In this document: positions 36,806-46,377 of the stretch, one piece after another
Layout of the letters: each line of letters opens with the position of its first letter
Position numbering within the stretch: position 1 is the first letter of the stretch
Origin: Halanaerobium saccharolyticum
GTDB lineage: Bacteria; Bacillota; Halanaerobiia; Halanaerobiales; Halanaerobiaceae
Direction of reading: 5' to 3'
Assembly: GCF_003259895.1 (NCBI RefSeq)
Contig: NZ_QLME01000005.1
Location: forward strand, 1 to 64,000
DNA length: 64,000 bases
Translations under genes and position numbers: made by a program
The notes under the pieces: model-generated
What the model saw: only the letters and a program-made list of their open reading frames with translations
The model's database searches: none
Told to the model about the DNA's origin: nothing

Positions 36806-37595
36806 TAATCTTTCATTTCATTATAGTCAAGGAATACCAGTACTCAAAAATCTTAGTTTTTCTCTTGCTGAGAAATCTACAGCAATAATTGGTCAGAACG
36901 GGGCAGGTAAAACTACTTTAGTCAAACTGCTAAAAGGACTTTTAAAACCCCAAAAAGGGAATATTTTAATTAATGATAAGAATACAAAAGAACATACTGC
37001 TGCTGCTTTAGCCCGTGAGATTGGACTGGTTTTTCAAAATCCAAGTGACCAGATTTTTAAAAATAATGTTCTGGAAGAAGTAAAGTTTGGACCTTTAAAT
37101 CTTGATATTGAAGAAAATAAAGCAGAGGAGAGGGCCAGAAAAGCTATTGAAAGACTTGGACTTTCGGAAATAGCTGCTGAAAACCCCTATGATTTAAGTC
37201 TTTCAGAACGAAAATTGGTTACTATTGCTTCTATTCTGGCCATGGAGCCTGAGATTATTATTTTTGATGAACCTGCTATCGGTCAGGACTATAGAAATAT
37301 AGCTTTAATCAAAAAAATTATCAGAGAAGAGATTGAATCAGGTAAATTGGTGCTTACCATTAATCATGATATGGATTTTGTAGCAGAAGTTTTTGAAAGA
37401 ATAATTGTGTTGAATCAGGGAAAGATTCTGGCTGACGGACCAACTGCTGAAGTTTTTGCCCAAAAGGAGATACTCAAAAAAGCTCATTTAGAGATACCTT
37501 CGGTTACTGCTTTAGCTCAAGAACTGGGGATTAAAAATCAAATCTTTTTAAATAAAAAAGAATTTATTCAGTATTTTAAAAATATTAATGATTAA
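36786..37595 (+). CDS. ecfA: ECF transporter ATPase, second
   Basis: 269 residues. Walker A GQNGAGKTT, Q-loop FQNPSDQ, Walker B IIIFDEPAIGQD and H-loop TINHDMDF are normal, but the signature is LSLSERK instead of LSGGQ. The normal signature of the partner and the H-loop here would complement each other. The start ATG lies 20 bp inside the end of the previous gene. Confidence 0.88.
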   Translation: MAKISVNNLSFHYSQGIPVLKNLSFSLAEKSTAIIGQNGAGKTTLVKLLKGLLKPQKGNILINDKNTKEHTAAALAREIGLVFQNPSDQIFKNNVLEEVKFGPLNLDIEENKAEERARKAIERLGLSEIAAENPYDLSLSERKLVTIASILAMEPEIIIFDEPAIGQDYRNIALIKKIIREEIESGKLVLTINHDMDFVAEVFERIIVLNQGKILADGPTAEVFAQKEILKKAHLEIPSVTALAQELGIKNQIFLNKKEFIQYFKNIND

Positions 37596-37648
37596 ATATT
37601 ATTTTCGAGTTACATAATAAAGATTATGATACTTAGGGGTAGATACTA

Positions 37649-37999
37649 ATGGCCTATTTAATATTTAAAACTATAATTTCAGCAGTAATAATCGTAGCTA
37701 TCTCCGAAGTTTCTAAAAGGAGTTCTCTGTTAGGTGCGATTTTGGCCTCACTACCTTTAGTTTCGTACTTAGGAATTATCTGGCTTTATATAGATACTGG
37801 AAGTAAAGCTCAGGTAGCTCAGGTATCAAAGAGCATTTTCTGGATGGTTATCCCTTCCTTATCCTTTTTTATAACTTTACCAGTATTATTAAAAATGGAA
37901 TTAAATTTTTATATCTCACTGGCTATTTCTACGATAGTCATGGTTACCGTATATTTTGGAATGATAGTTATACTGCAGAGATTTGGGATAAATATTTAG
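37649..37999 (+). CDS. DUF3147-family small membrane protein
   Basis: 116 residues, four helices: VAISEVSKRSSLLGAILASLPLVS and IFWMVIPSLSFFITLPVLL match the DUF3147 family. Function unknown. It stands 53 bp after the ECF operon and may be co-transcribed. Confidence 0.7.
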   Translation: MAYLIFKTIISAVIIVAISEVSKRSSLLGAILASLPLVSYLGIIWLYIDTGSKAQVAQVSKSIFWMVIPSLSFFITLPVLLKMELNFYISLAISTIVMVTVYFGMIVILQRFGINI

Positions 38000-38100
38000 A
38001 CGTTTTAAACTTGTAGTAATCAAAATAGCTGTGAAATATTGTGTAGCGCACGATGATATTAACCGGAGTTGAAGCTTATAAGCTGGAAAATCGAATATAA

Positions 38101-38183
38101 TTAGCATCTCGATTGGAGATGATTTGCCTCAGAGAAACTTCATTTGTTCAGTAAATAATGGAGTTTATCTGGGGCTTTTTGTA
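38101..38183 (+). repeat. Repeated hairpin element, copy 1
   Basis: A small hairpin (GCATCTC gatt GGAGATG) is followed by a long one: GCCTCAGAGAAACTTCATT opposite AATAATGGAGTTTATCTGGGGC, then T-run. It shares sequence including the loop (TTGTTCA) with copies at 46118 and 53706, so it is a repeat family, probably with terminator activity. Confidence 0.75.
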
Positions 38184-38564
38184 TAAGAAATAAGAAAAGC
38201 TGTTACCTTCGATTAATCCACTTTTTCAGTCTACTCCAAAAGTTTTAATAGACACATATTGGTCCACCTTATGTTGTAATTAAGAAGTAATTGTCTTCAG
38301 AGCCTGTTTAGGTAATTCATTACTGCTGCATTGATTCCCAAAATTAAGTCTAAATATTTATGTTTTTAAGAGCTTGGATGAACAGGAAAAAATTTATATA
38401 AAATAGATTTAAAAACTTATAAATTGTAGTCTAGATAACAATTCATGCTTTAAAACACTAAATAGAGAAAGTTTAGCGACTTAATCGGTTTTAATTCCTT
38501 CTGAAACGCTTACAAGTTCTATTTTTCACTTTGCACTTTTCTGCAATAACAGTTAAACTTTAAT
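38184..38564. other. Non-coding, about 380 bp
   Basis: AT-rich, no open frame with a ribosome site. On the minus strand scattered residues such as VDQYVSIKTFGVD hint at a dead gene that I cannot identify. Confidence 0.4.
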
Positions 38565-38579
38565 TGAGATTGATTTTCA
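38565..38579. promoter_or_regulatory. Fur box of FTR1-P19 operon
   Basis: TGAGATTGATTTTCA fits TGATAATNATTATCA at 11 of 14 specified positions in 7-1-7 layout, 39 bp before the FTR1 start. Confidence 0.65.
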
Positions 38580-38617
38580 ATATCTATAAATAACATTTTG
38601 TGAAGGGGGGGTGAATT

Positions 38618-39838
38618 TTGAAATTAAGTCTTTTTAATAGTCGAAAGTTAAATATAATTTTGTTATTGAGTTTTATTTTAATTCTCGTGTCTAGTTTTTC
38701 AGTTAGTGCTGCTTCCAGCTGGATGGATGTAGTTGATGATATTGGAGAAAAAATTGATTTAGCCTTAGAACAATATGAAGCTGGAAATGCAAAAATTGCT
38801 AGAGAAAGTGTAACCAATGCTTATTTTGGTCCTTTTGAAGGGGAAGAAATGGAACAGGCCATTCAGCGAAATATAGGCAGTCAGGTTGCATTTAAGGTAG
38901 AATATGCATTTACTCAGATAAAAGAATTGATGAAAAATGGTGCTTCTCAAAGTGAAGTTGAAAAAAGGGCAGATAAATTGATACAGGATCTTGAACAATA
39001 TGCAAATGAATTAGATGAATTAGCTCCTAGAGAAAATAACAGTCCTCTCAGTAAATTTATATATTCATTATTGATTATTGTTCGAGAAGGATTTGAAGCT
39101 ATACTAGTGCTAAGTGCCATTATTGCTTATTTAATTAAATCAGGTAACCAGGATAAATTGAAGACAGTTTACAGCAGTACAGCTGTCGCAATTTTAGCCA
39201 GCATATTAACTGCTGTAGCTTTTAAATATTTATTTAATGTCAGTGCTTTTAGTCAGGAAATTCTGGAAGGCGTAACGATGCTGCTGGCAATGGTTGTACT
39301 GTTTTCCGTTAGTTTTTGGATGGTAAGTAAAATTGAAACTAAAAAATGGGAAAACTATATACAGGGAAAAGTAGAAAATTCTATATCTACTGGAACAAGT
39401 TTAACTCTAGCTTTAGCTGTTTTTCTTGCTGTATATCGTGAGGGTGCTGAAACTGTACTTTTTTATCAGGCTTTAATTATTGATACAGCAAAAAGTAATT
39501 ATGGGATGATTGGATTAGGATTTTTAGTAGGTTCAATGCTGCTAGCTTTAATCTACATAGTTATTAGAAAGGGAAGTGACAAATTACCGTTAAAACCGTT
39601 CTTTGCTATCACCAGTCTTTTGATGTATTATCTGACAGTTGTCTTTGCAGGAAAAGGAATTAGAGAATTACAGGAAGCGGGAGTAGTTGGGACAAGTATA
39701 ATAGAAGGATGGCCGACAGTTAATTTAATTGGCCTTTATCCAACCTGGCAGACAATTTCTCTGCAGGCGATTCTAATTATAGTCGCAGTAGCTGGTGGCT
39801 TATATTACTTTGTTGGTAGCAAGAAGAAAGAAGTTTAA
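38618..39838 (+). CDS. FTR1-family iron permease with periplasmic domain
   Basis: 406 residues: signal peptide (cut near VSA), ~115-residue periplasmic helical domain, then seven helices. Two iron-binding glutamate motifs REGFEAILV (near 155) and YREGAETVL (near 273), the bacterial versions of REGLE. Takes up iron together with the P19 protein that follows. TTG start with GGGGGG six bases upstream. Confidence 0.88.
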   Translation: MKLSLFNSRKLNIILLLSFILILVSSFSVSAASSWMDVVDDIGEKIDLALEQYEAGNAKIARESVTNAYFGPFEGEEMEQAIQRNIGSQVAFKVEYAFTQIKELMKNGASQSEVEKRADKLIQDLEQYANELDELAPRENNSPLSKFIYSLLIIVREGFEAILVLSAIIAYLIKSGNQDKLKTVYSSTAVAILASILTAVAFKYLFNVSAFSQEILEGVTMLLAMVVLFSVSFWMVSKIETKKWENYIQGKVENSISTGTSLTLALAVFLAVYREGAETVLFYQALIIDTAKSNYGMIGLGFLVGSMLLALIYIVIRKGSDKLPLKPFFAITSLLMYYLTVVFAGKGIRELQEAGVVGTSIIEGWPTVNLIGLYPTWQTISLQAILIIVAVAGGLYYFVGSKKKEV

Positions 39839-39926
39839 GTGTTATAATTGTAGTATATTTTTAAACTTGGGATTTAAATTTAAATTATTGAATTTGCTCA
39901 AATCTAAAAGGAGGAAGTAATAAAAT

Positions 39927-40472
39927 ATGAAAAACTTTAGTAAAGTTACAGTGATCCTAGCAATGTTATTTTTTGTTTTAGCTGGAATTGGTGGTAATGC
40001 TCTAGCATTTACAGAATATCCAATTGGTGAAGAAAAAATTATTAAGCAGATGAAAATTGCAGCAGTATATTTTCAAGCTGTACCAATGAAGCCGGAAGAA
40101 AAAGCTGGGTTAAAAGCTGAAGAATCAGATCTGCATCTTGAGGCTGACATACATGCAGTTGCAAATAACCCTTATGGTTTTGGACTTGGAGCCTGGGTTC
40201 CCAATCTTACTGTAGATTATACATTAGAAAATATGGAAACAGGCGAAATTCAGGAAGGTAGTTTTATGCCAATGGCTGCCAGTGATGGTCCGCATTATGG
40301 TACTAATGTTCAAATGATGGGAATCGGAAATTACAAACTAACATATATTATTTATCCACCAACTAAGCAGGATTTTCTTCAGCATACTGATAAAGAAACT
40401 GGTGTAGAAAAAGTATTCTGGAAAAAACCTATTAAGGTAGAGTGGGATTTCAAATATACAGGAAAAGTTTAA
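39927..40472 (+). CDS. P19/FtrA-type periplasmic iron-binding protein
   Basis: 181 residues with a Sec signal peptide (cut near ALA). DLHLEADIHA (the family metal ligands Glu/His/Asp) and SDGPHYGTNVQMMG identify the P19/Tp34 (Fe2+ transport) family, an immunoglobulin-like fold that binds copper and iron and feeds an FTR1 permease. AGGAGG before ATG. Confidence 0.88.
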   Translation: MKNFSKVTVILAMLFFVLAGIGGNALAFTEYPIGEEKIIKQMKIAAVYFQAVPMKPEEKAGLKAEESDLHLEADIHAVANNPYGFGLGAWVPNLTVDYTLENMETGEIQEGSFMPMAASDGPHYGTNVQMMGIGNYKLTYIIYPPTKQDFLQHTDKETGVEKVFWKKPIKVEWDFKYTGKV

Positions 40473-40496
40473 ATAAAAATTGGCAAATAACACAGC

Positions 40497-40535
40497 AACT
40501 AAATTCCTGAAAACCCAGGAATTTAGTTGTCTTAT
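40497..40535 (+). terminator. Strong hairpin between P19 and DUF2318 genes
   Basis: AACTAAATTCCTG and CAGGAATTTAGTT form a perfect 13-bp stem, followed by GTCTTATT. The weak T-run suggests partial termination, lowering expression of the downstream ABC genes relative to FTR1-P19. Confidence 0.75.
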
Positions 40536-40557
40536 TAACAGGAGGTGTAAAATTTAA

Positions 40558-41826
40558 ATGCTTAATACTTTTGTGCTCACTTTAAAAGATGGATTAGAAA
40601 TGGTAATTCTCGCAGTATTTTTATTTTCATTCATTCTTAAAATGAAAAAAAGAGATTTAAATAAATATGTTTACTGGGGTTTAATAATTGCTTTACCATA
40701 TAGTGCTCTACTTGTTTATTCTTTATTAAATTTAAAGATTGAAAAAGGTATAGAAAGTTTTATGGCTTTAATTGGGCTTCCGATTATAACAGTAGTTATT
40801 GTCTGGATCTGGTATCAATATTTCAATTTTAATAAAAGTAAAAACAGAAAAAGCACTTCTCTTTTTTCTAAATTAACTATTTTCCTGACATATCTATTTT
40901 TAGGTATTAACTTTGAAACAAAGCTGATGCTTTTCCCCAGCAAGATAGTTGTAGACAGTACTTTTGCTACCGGTTTAAATACTGAACTTTTACTTAAATA
41001 TAGCGGTGGTTTGCTGGGGATCGTTTTTTCAATTATTTTCGCTGTTATACTACTTAAAGCCCAAAAAAAGATTTCTCTCAAACAGTGCCTTAGTATAACA
41101 ACAGTTATTTATTTTGTTAACTTTTTGAAATATTCTATTTTAATTGTCTATGCTTTAATGATTTATGATCTTATACCAGTAACTACAACTTTCTTATCAT
41201 TTTTTGCTCCTTTTTATAATAATCTAAAGATGATTCTATACATAATGTTTGGGATTACAGCAGTCTGGATAGTATTTGTAAATTTTAAGCCGCTTAAACT
41301 AAAGAAAGATGCCAGCTTAAATCCGGCTCAATTGAGAAAATTAAAAGCTAATATAAGAAGCAAACAGAGATGGGCTCGTTCTGCATTAATCGCAGTTATT
41401 ATATTTACTTCAGTTTTTACTTTTAATTATGTTTATGCAGGTCAAACTATCACTGAAAAACCAGCAGTACCTCTACAGGTCAATAATGATAAGTTTGTTA
41501 TTCAAAAAAATGAATTGAAAGATGAAAAATTACATCGTTATTCATTTACCACTGAAGATGAGTTTGTAATCGAATTTTTCTTAATTGAAAAAGCAGAAGG
41601 TGCTTATGGTGTTGTTTATGATGCCTGTAATGTCTGTGGAGATTCAGGTTATTATCAGGACAAAGATAAAATAATTTGTATTAGATGTGATGTAATAATG
41701 AATAAATTAACCCTTGGTTTTCCCGGTGGTTGTAATCCAATTCCTCTTAATTATAGTGAAAACGAAGATTCAATTGTAATTCAACTTGATGACTTACTGG
41801 CAGAAAAAGATGTGTTTGTCAACTAG
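40558..41826 (+). CDS. DUF2318-type Fe-S membrane protein
   Basis: 422 residues: about eight helices (N-terminus TFVLTLKDGLEMVILAVFL with an FTR1-like acidic motif), then an extracytoplasmic domain with YDACNVCGDSGY, IICIRCDVIM and GGCNPIP: two CxxC pairs and one more Cys, the DUF2318 pattern. In P19 operons this protein probably passes electrons to reduce or keep iron as Fe2+. GGAGGTG upstream. Confidence 0.85.
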   Translation: MLNTFVLTLKDGLEMVILAVFLFSFILKMKKRDLNKYVYWGLIIALPYSALLVYSLLNLKIEKGIESFMALIGLPIITVVIVWIWYQYFNFNKSKNRKSTSLFSKLTIFLTYLFLGINFETKLMLFPSKIVVDSTFATGLNTELLLKYSGGLLGIVFSIIFAVILLKAQKKISLKQCLSITTVIYFVNFLKYSILIVYALMIYDLIPVTTTFLSFFAPFYNNLKMILYIMFGITAVWIVFVNFKPLKLKKDASLNPAQLRKLKANIRSKQRWARSALIAVIIFTSVFTFNYVYAGQTITEKPAVPLQVNNDKFVIQKNELKDEKLHRYSFTTEDEFVIEFFLIEKAEGAYGVVYDACNVCGDSGYYQDKDKIICIRCDVIMNKLTLGFPGGCNPIPLNYSENEDSIVIQLDDLLAEKDVFVN

Positions 41827-41837
41827 GAGGTATAATA

Positions 41838-43130
41838 ATGTTTTTTAGAATGATAAGGAGGCTTTTTAGCAGAGGGCTTAAATCAAAGCTGCTGGCTATT
41901 TTAGCGATAACTTTTGGTGCCTCTCTGATGACAGCTATGCTGAGTGTAACTCTTGATATAGGAGATAAGTTAAATAAGGAATTAAAATCTTTTGGTTCTA
42001 ATATAGTTATAGTACCAGAGTCTAAATCTTTACCAGTCAAAATTGATGGAGTTGACTTTACTCCACTTGAAAAAAATAAAAAATATATTGATGAAAAAGA
42101 TATAACAAATATTAAAATGATTTTTTGGAGACATAATATAGTTGATTTTGCGCCCTATCTGACTGCAACAGCAGAGATAAATAATAAGCAGGTTCCAATA
42201 GTTGGTACCTGGTTTAAAAATAATGTAAAGATACCAACAGGAGAAAGATTTGATTTTGGAGTAAAAAAATTAAAATCATGGTGGGAAGTAGAAGGTGACT
42301 GGATTACTAATGGTGGTTCAAAAGATGAAGCTTTAATTGGTTTGAAATTTGCAGAAAAGATGAATATAAAGCCTGGAGATCAGTTTGAAGTTACAATAAA
42401 TAACAATGGTACATTGTTAAGCAAAAAATTAACAGCAAAGGGAATTCTAAAAACTGGTGATCAGGCAGAATCGAAAATTTATGTTCCGCTTGACACTCTA
42501 CAATCAATTACCGGCCTTGAGAATAAGGTTGAAGAAATAGAAGTTAGTGCACTAACCACACCTGAAAACAAATTGGCCAGAAGAGCTAAGGCAGATCCTG
42601 ATTCTCTGACTACTGCAGAATTTGATACCTGGTATTGTACTGCTTATGTTAGTTCTATTATCTATCAAATTGAGGAATCAATACCCGGTGTAGTTGGTAA
42701 AGAAGTTAGACAGATTACACAGGGAGAAGGCCAAATTTTAAATAAGATGAGTCTTTTAATGCTGCTTGTTACAATTACAGCTTTGATAAGTTCTGGTCTG
42801 GGAATTTCAAGTATAATGACTACCAGAGTTTTAGAAAGACAGCAAGAAATTGGACTACTTAAAGCAATTGGTGCAAGTAATCTGGCGGTCATTGCTTTAT
42901 TTACTGTAGAAATTTCTTTAGTTGGCCTGATTGGTGGATTATTTGGCTATGGTCTGGGAAATATATTTGCCACTATTATCGGACAACAAGTATTTGGAAC
43001 CGCAATTTCAGTTAAATTATTAGTTTTACCCTTAACGTTAGTGATGGCAATTATTGTAGCATTAGTCGGTAGTAGTTCTCCTTTGAGAATGGCTTTAAAA
43101 TTAGATCCGGCTGAAGTTTTAAGAGGATAA
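41838..43130 (+). CDS. MacB/FtsX-type ABC permease, first
   Basis: 430 residues: one N-terminal helix, a ~230-residue extracytoplasmic MacB-like domain, then three helices ending SSPLRMALKLDPAEVLRG, the FtsX-family C-terminus. ERQQEIGLLKAIGAS is the ATPase-contact loop. Part of the P19 operon; such pairs do not transport like importers but transmit force across the envelope. Confidence 0.88.
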   Translation: MFFRMIRRLFSRGLKSKLLAILAITFGASLMTAMLSVTLDIGDKLNKELKSFGSNIVIVPESKSLPVKIDGVDFTPLEKNKKYIDEKDITNIKMIFWRHNIVDFAPYLTATAEINNKQVPIVGTWFKNNVKIPTGERFDFGVKKLKSWWEVEGDWITNGGSKDEALIGLKFAEKMNIKPGDQFEVTINNNGTLLSKKLTAKGILKTGDQAESKIYVPLDTLQSITGLENKVEEIEVSALTTPENKLARRAKADPDSLTTAEFDTWYCTAYVSSIIYQIEESIPGVVGKEVRQITQGEGQILNKMSLLMLLVTITALISSGLGISSIMTTRVLERQQEIGLLKAIGASNLAVIALFTVEISLVGLIGGLFGYGLGNIFATIIGQQVFGTAISVKLLVLPLTLVMAIIVALVGSSSPLRMALKLDPAEVLRG

Positions 43131-43142
43131 GAGGTGAATTAA

Positions 43143-44324
43143 ATGCAGAAATTAAAAATGTTTTTACGTTTAACACTTAAGTCATTTAAAGAAAGAAAAT
43201 CACGAATAGCAATAGCATTTTTTGCTATAGTTGTTGGTATTGGAGTAATTACTTCACTCTTTAGTGTTTATTATGATATTAATTTAAAAATGAGTAAAGA
43301 AATGAGAGCCTATGGTGCCAATATGATATTAACACCTGATAGCTCAAATCAGCAGGATCAAAATAATAAAATGTTAAGTATGAATAAATTTAACCAGGTC
43401 GTGTCTAAATTTTCTGATCAAAATCTGATTGGAGTTCGGCCCAATCTTTATGGGATTATTGAATTGCAGCAGAATAGTGTTAAAGGGGTTTTTAGTAATA
43501 TGCGCCCTGCCGTAATGGTTGGTACCTGGTTTGATCAGGTTGAGAAAGTGAACCCTTACTGGAAAATTGAAGGTGAGTTACCTGTTAATCGGGAAGTAGA
43601 CGATGAGATAGTATTAGGTAAAACTGTTGCCGAAAAACTTGGTTATTCAGTTGGAGAAAAAATCAAGATGAAGTTATCGGATAGCTATCAAGTTAAGGAA
43701 TTTATTGTAGCTGCAGTTATTGAAAGTGGATCTGATGCTGATAATCAGGTATTTGTTAATCTCAAAACAGCTCAGAAGTTATTAAATAAAGATAATAAAA
43801 TAAGTGCTGCCTATTTAAGTGTTCTTAATTATGAAAATGATCCAGCGTTACTTAAGGGAATTGAAAATGACATTATTGGGATTAATTTAAATTCCATTAA
43901 AAAAATTGCTAGTTCCGAAAGTAAGATTCTGGATAAAATAAAATCACTGATGTATCTGGTTGTGATCATAATTCTATTATCTACTTTACTCTGTGTTTCA
44001 ACGACAATGATGACAATTGTAACGGAAAGAAAAGAAGAAATTGGACTTAAAAAATCACTAGGAGCAGATAATAAAAATGTAATCATAGAGTTTTTAACTG
44101 AAGCTGCTATTTTAGGTGGTTTTGGAGGATTATTAGGTTATGGAATTGGTTATTTAGGCGCACAAATTATTGGCCAGAGTGTCTTTGGCTCTTTTATTTC
44201 TTTCAGATTACCTATTATCCCTTTTGCTTTCTTTCTCTCAGTTTTTGTTGCCTGCCTTGCTTCGATAATACCTGTAAGACTTGTAATAGATGTTGATCCG
44301 GCAGTTGTTCTTAAAGGAGAATAA
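43143..44324 (+). CDS. MacB/FtsX-type ABC permease, second
   Basis: 393 residues with the same architecture as its neighbour: SRIAIAFFAIVVGIGVITSLF, periplasmic domain, then ERKEEIGLKKSLGA contact loop and PVRLVIDVDPAVVLKG end. Heterodimer partner. Confidence 0.88.
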   Translation: MQKLKMFLRLTLKSFKERKSRIAIAFFAIVVGIGVITSLFSVYYDINLKMSKEMRAYGANMILTPDSSNQQDQNNKMLSMNKFNQVVSKFSDQNLIGVRPNLYGIIELQQNSVKGVFSNMRPAVMVGTWFDQVEKVNPYWKIEGELPVNREVDDEIVLGKTVAEKLGYSVGEKIKMKLSDSYQVKEFIVAAVIESGSDADNQVFVNLKTAQKLLNKDNKISAAYLSVLNYENDPALLKGIENDIIGINLNSIKKIASSESKILDKIKSLMYLVVIIILLSTLLCVSTTMMTIVTERKEEIGLKKSLGADNKNVIIEFLTEAAILGGFGGLLGYGIGYLGAQIIGQSVFGSFISFRLPIIPFAFFLSVFVACLASIIPVRLVIDVDPAVVLKGE

Positions 44325-44360
44325 AGCTAATAGATATTATTTGAGGAGGTTTATATAAAG

Positions 44361-45032
44361 ATGGAATTAATTAAATTAGATAAAGTATCAAAGATTTATG
44401 GAGATGATCTGAGAGCTCTGGATAATGTGAGTTTTGCAATTGATAAAGGAGAATGGGCTTCAGTTATGGGTCCTTCAGGTTCTGGTAAGAGTACACTTTT
44501 AAATATGATAGGTTGTTTAGATACCCCAACTAAAGGAGAAGTTTCCATTGGTGGAATTAATATTTCCCAGTTAAATAAACAAGAACTGACAAAAGTGAGA
44601 CGAGATAAAATTGGCCTGGTTTTCCAGAAATTTCACCTTGTTCCTTACCTCACAGCTATTGAAAATGTAATGGTGGCTCAGTATTATCACAGTATGGCCG
44701 ATGAAGAAGAAGCTCAGCAAGCTTTAGAAAGAGTAGGCCTGGGAGAGCGCGCTAAACACCTTCCCAAAGAACTATCGGGAGGAGAACAACAACGCGTCTG
44801 TATTGCAAGGGCCCTAATAAATTATCCGGATTTAATACTTGCAGATGAACCAACTGGTAATTTAGATAAGGAAAATGAAGAGATGGTTCTTGATATTTTT
44901 AGGGAGCTCCATTCTCAGGGACATACTATTTTAATGGTAACTCATGATCCTACAGTTGGAGATTTAGCTGAGAAAATGCTTGAGTTAGAACATGGAAGAT
45001 TAGTTGTTAATAGCAAAAATAGTTTAGTTTAA
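44361..45032 (+). CDS. LolD/MacB-type ABC ATPase
   Basis: 223 residues: Walker A GPSGSGKST, Q-loop FQKFHLVPYLT, signature LSGGEQQR, Walker B LILADEPTGNLD, H-loop VTHDP. Energises the two FtsX-like permeases. GAGGAGG before ATG. Confidence 0.92.
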   Translation: MELIKLDKVSKIYGDDLRALDNVSFAIDKGEWASVMGPSGSGKSTLLNMIGCLDTPTKGEVSIGGINISQLNKQELTKVRRDKIGLVFQKFHLVPYLTAIENVMVAQYYHSMADEEEAQQALERVGLGERAKHLPKELSGGEQQRVCIARALINYPDLILADEPTGNLDKENEEMVLDIFRELHSQGHTILMVTHDPTVGDLAEKMLELEHGRLVVNSKNSLV

Positions 45033-45068
45033 AATTAAGCTAATGTTTAAGTCAGGGGGAAGGATTTA

Positions 45069-45767
45069 ATGATAAAGTTAAATAAAAATCAGAGAGGATT
45101 AATTATTTTAGTAATTATGATATTTTTCTTTTTTCCATTAAGTATTAACGCTGCAGATACTACATATCAGGATGGTCGATATTTAGGTTATACAGCAAGT
45201 AATGATGGAGATGTTTTAGTTGAATTAAATATTAATCGAGGAAAGATAGTGGATGTTAATCTTTTAAATCCATTTAAAATAGACTATAAATTTCCTCCCG
45301 GTAGAAAAATATTTTTAGAATGGCCGGCTAAAGTTTTGAAAAAACAATCAGCAGAAATTGATGTTGTTTCTGGAGCTACTGAAAGTTATAATAAATATCA
45401 AAAGGCAACCCAGATGGCCCTGGATATTGCCAGCGGGAAGTATCAAGAAAATGTTTATTATGGAGTAGCAAAAGATTATAAAGCAGGACATTTATTATTA
45501 GAAGTAACTATTGAAAATAATAAAATAACAGATTTAAGAATAATAAATGGAAACCCACAATTATTAATTAAACCAGATGGTAGAGAAAAATTGCTGCCTG
45601 CAGAGCCTGATAACTACCAGGAAGCAGAATTGAAATTTTTGAGAAATTTCCCTGCAAAAGCTATTGAAAATCAGGGAGAAGTAGAAGCTGCTCCCTCTAC
45701 TAAGAAAGTGACCAAAATCTGCAATTCTGCCTTAAAAATGGCCCTTGAACAGGCTGGAATAGAGTAA
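45069..45767 (+). CDS. Exported FMN-binding protein (covalent flavin motif)
   Basis: 232 residues: signal peptide (cut near NAA), then an FMN_bind domain with VVSGATES (Ser101-Thr104); in this family the threonine is linked to FMN by the ApbE transferase. A second, similar half (HLLLEVTIENNKITDLRI) lacks the SGAT motif. It ends the P19 operon, in a place where related operons carry thioredoxin-like genes, and is likely the extracytoplasmic electron carrier for iron reduction. No apbE is in the window. Confidence 0.85.
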   Translation: MIKLNKNQRGLIILVIMIFFFFPLSINAADTTYQDGRYLGYTASNDGDVLVELNINRGKIVDVNLLNPFKIDYKFPPGRKIFLEWPAKVLKKQSAEIDVVSGATESYNKYQKATQMALDIASGKYQENVYYGVAKDYKAGHLLLEVTIENNKITDLRIINGNPQLLIKPDGREKLLPAEPDNYQEAELKFLRNFPAKAIENQGEVEAAPSTKKVTKICNSALKMALEQAGIE

Positions 45768-46117
45768 TATTATCTTTAAAAGGATTAAACTTGTAGTAGC
45801 TGTGTCAGTAAAATCAGTAAAATCAAAATAGAAGTCTGTAAATTTAGATCAAATATATAAATGCAACATTAGTAAAATAAAAAGAAGCAGAAACAAAGGA
45901 GCTTGGTATGAGCTATCAGGGTCGAACCTAAGCTCAAGGCTTCGGAGAGCTTTGTCGAAGATCCTTATATTAGTATTTTTCCGTATAATCCCTGTCATAA
46001 CAGCAATTTATTGTTGAAAATATCCCATATAGTTGTAAAATGCTGTATATTTTACTGCGGTATTTAACGGTGGCTGAGGCTCACTGCGGTGAAATCACGG
46101 TGGAAATTAGAATAAAA
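45768..46117. other. Non-coding, 350 bp
   Basis: Starts with TTAAACTTGTAGTA, shared with the DNA after the DUF3147 gene (38005), so the repeat at 46118 may once have been longer. 45900-45966 holds two short hairpins (GAGCTT..AAGCTC, CTTCG..CGAAG) without tRNA shape. No gene seen. Confidence 0.4.
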
Positions 46118-46204
46118 TTAGCATCTCATTTGGAGATGATTTACCCTCAGAGAAACTTCATTTTGTTCACTCAATGATGGAGCTTTTCTGGGGGTTTTAT
46201 TTGT
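46118..46204 (+). repeat. Repeated hairpin element, copy 2
   Basis: GCATCTC/GGAGATG hairpin, then CCCTCAGAGAAACTTCATT opposite AATGATGGAGCTTTTCTGGGGG and a T-run. Matches copy 1 along its full length and copy 3 in the long hairpin. Confidence 0.8.
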
Positions 46205-46377
46205 TAATAATATCTGTTATTGGACAATTATAACTGTCTTTTTCTTTAATACAATCAAAGACAAATGGAAGAAATATTAAGTCCACAATGCAGAACAAAG
46301 GGGAAAAAGTTAGTATAGTAACAATAAAAACTGATTGAAAAAGAAGTTGAAAGGAATAACTCTTCTCCAATCTGATA

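Noticed and set aside
45885-45970. tRNA-like segment (GGGTCGAACC)
   Set aside because: No acceptor stem, no D or anticodon arm; only small hairpins.
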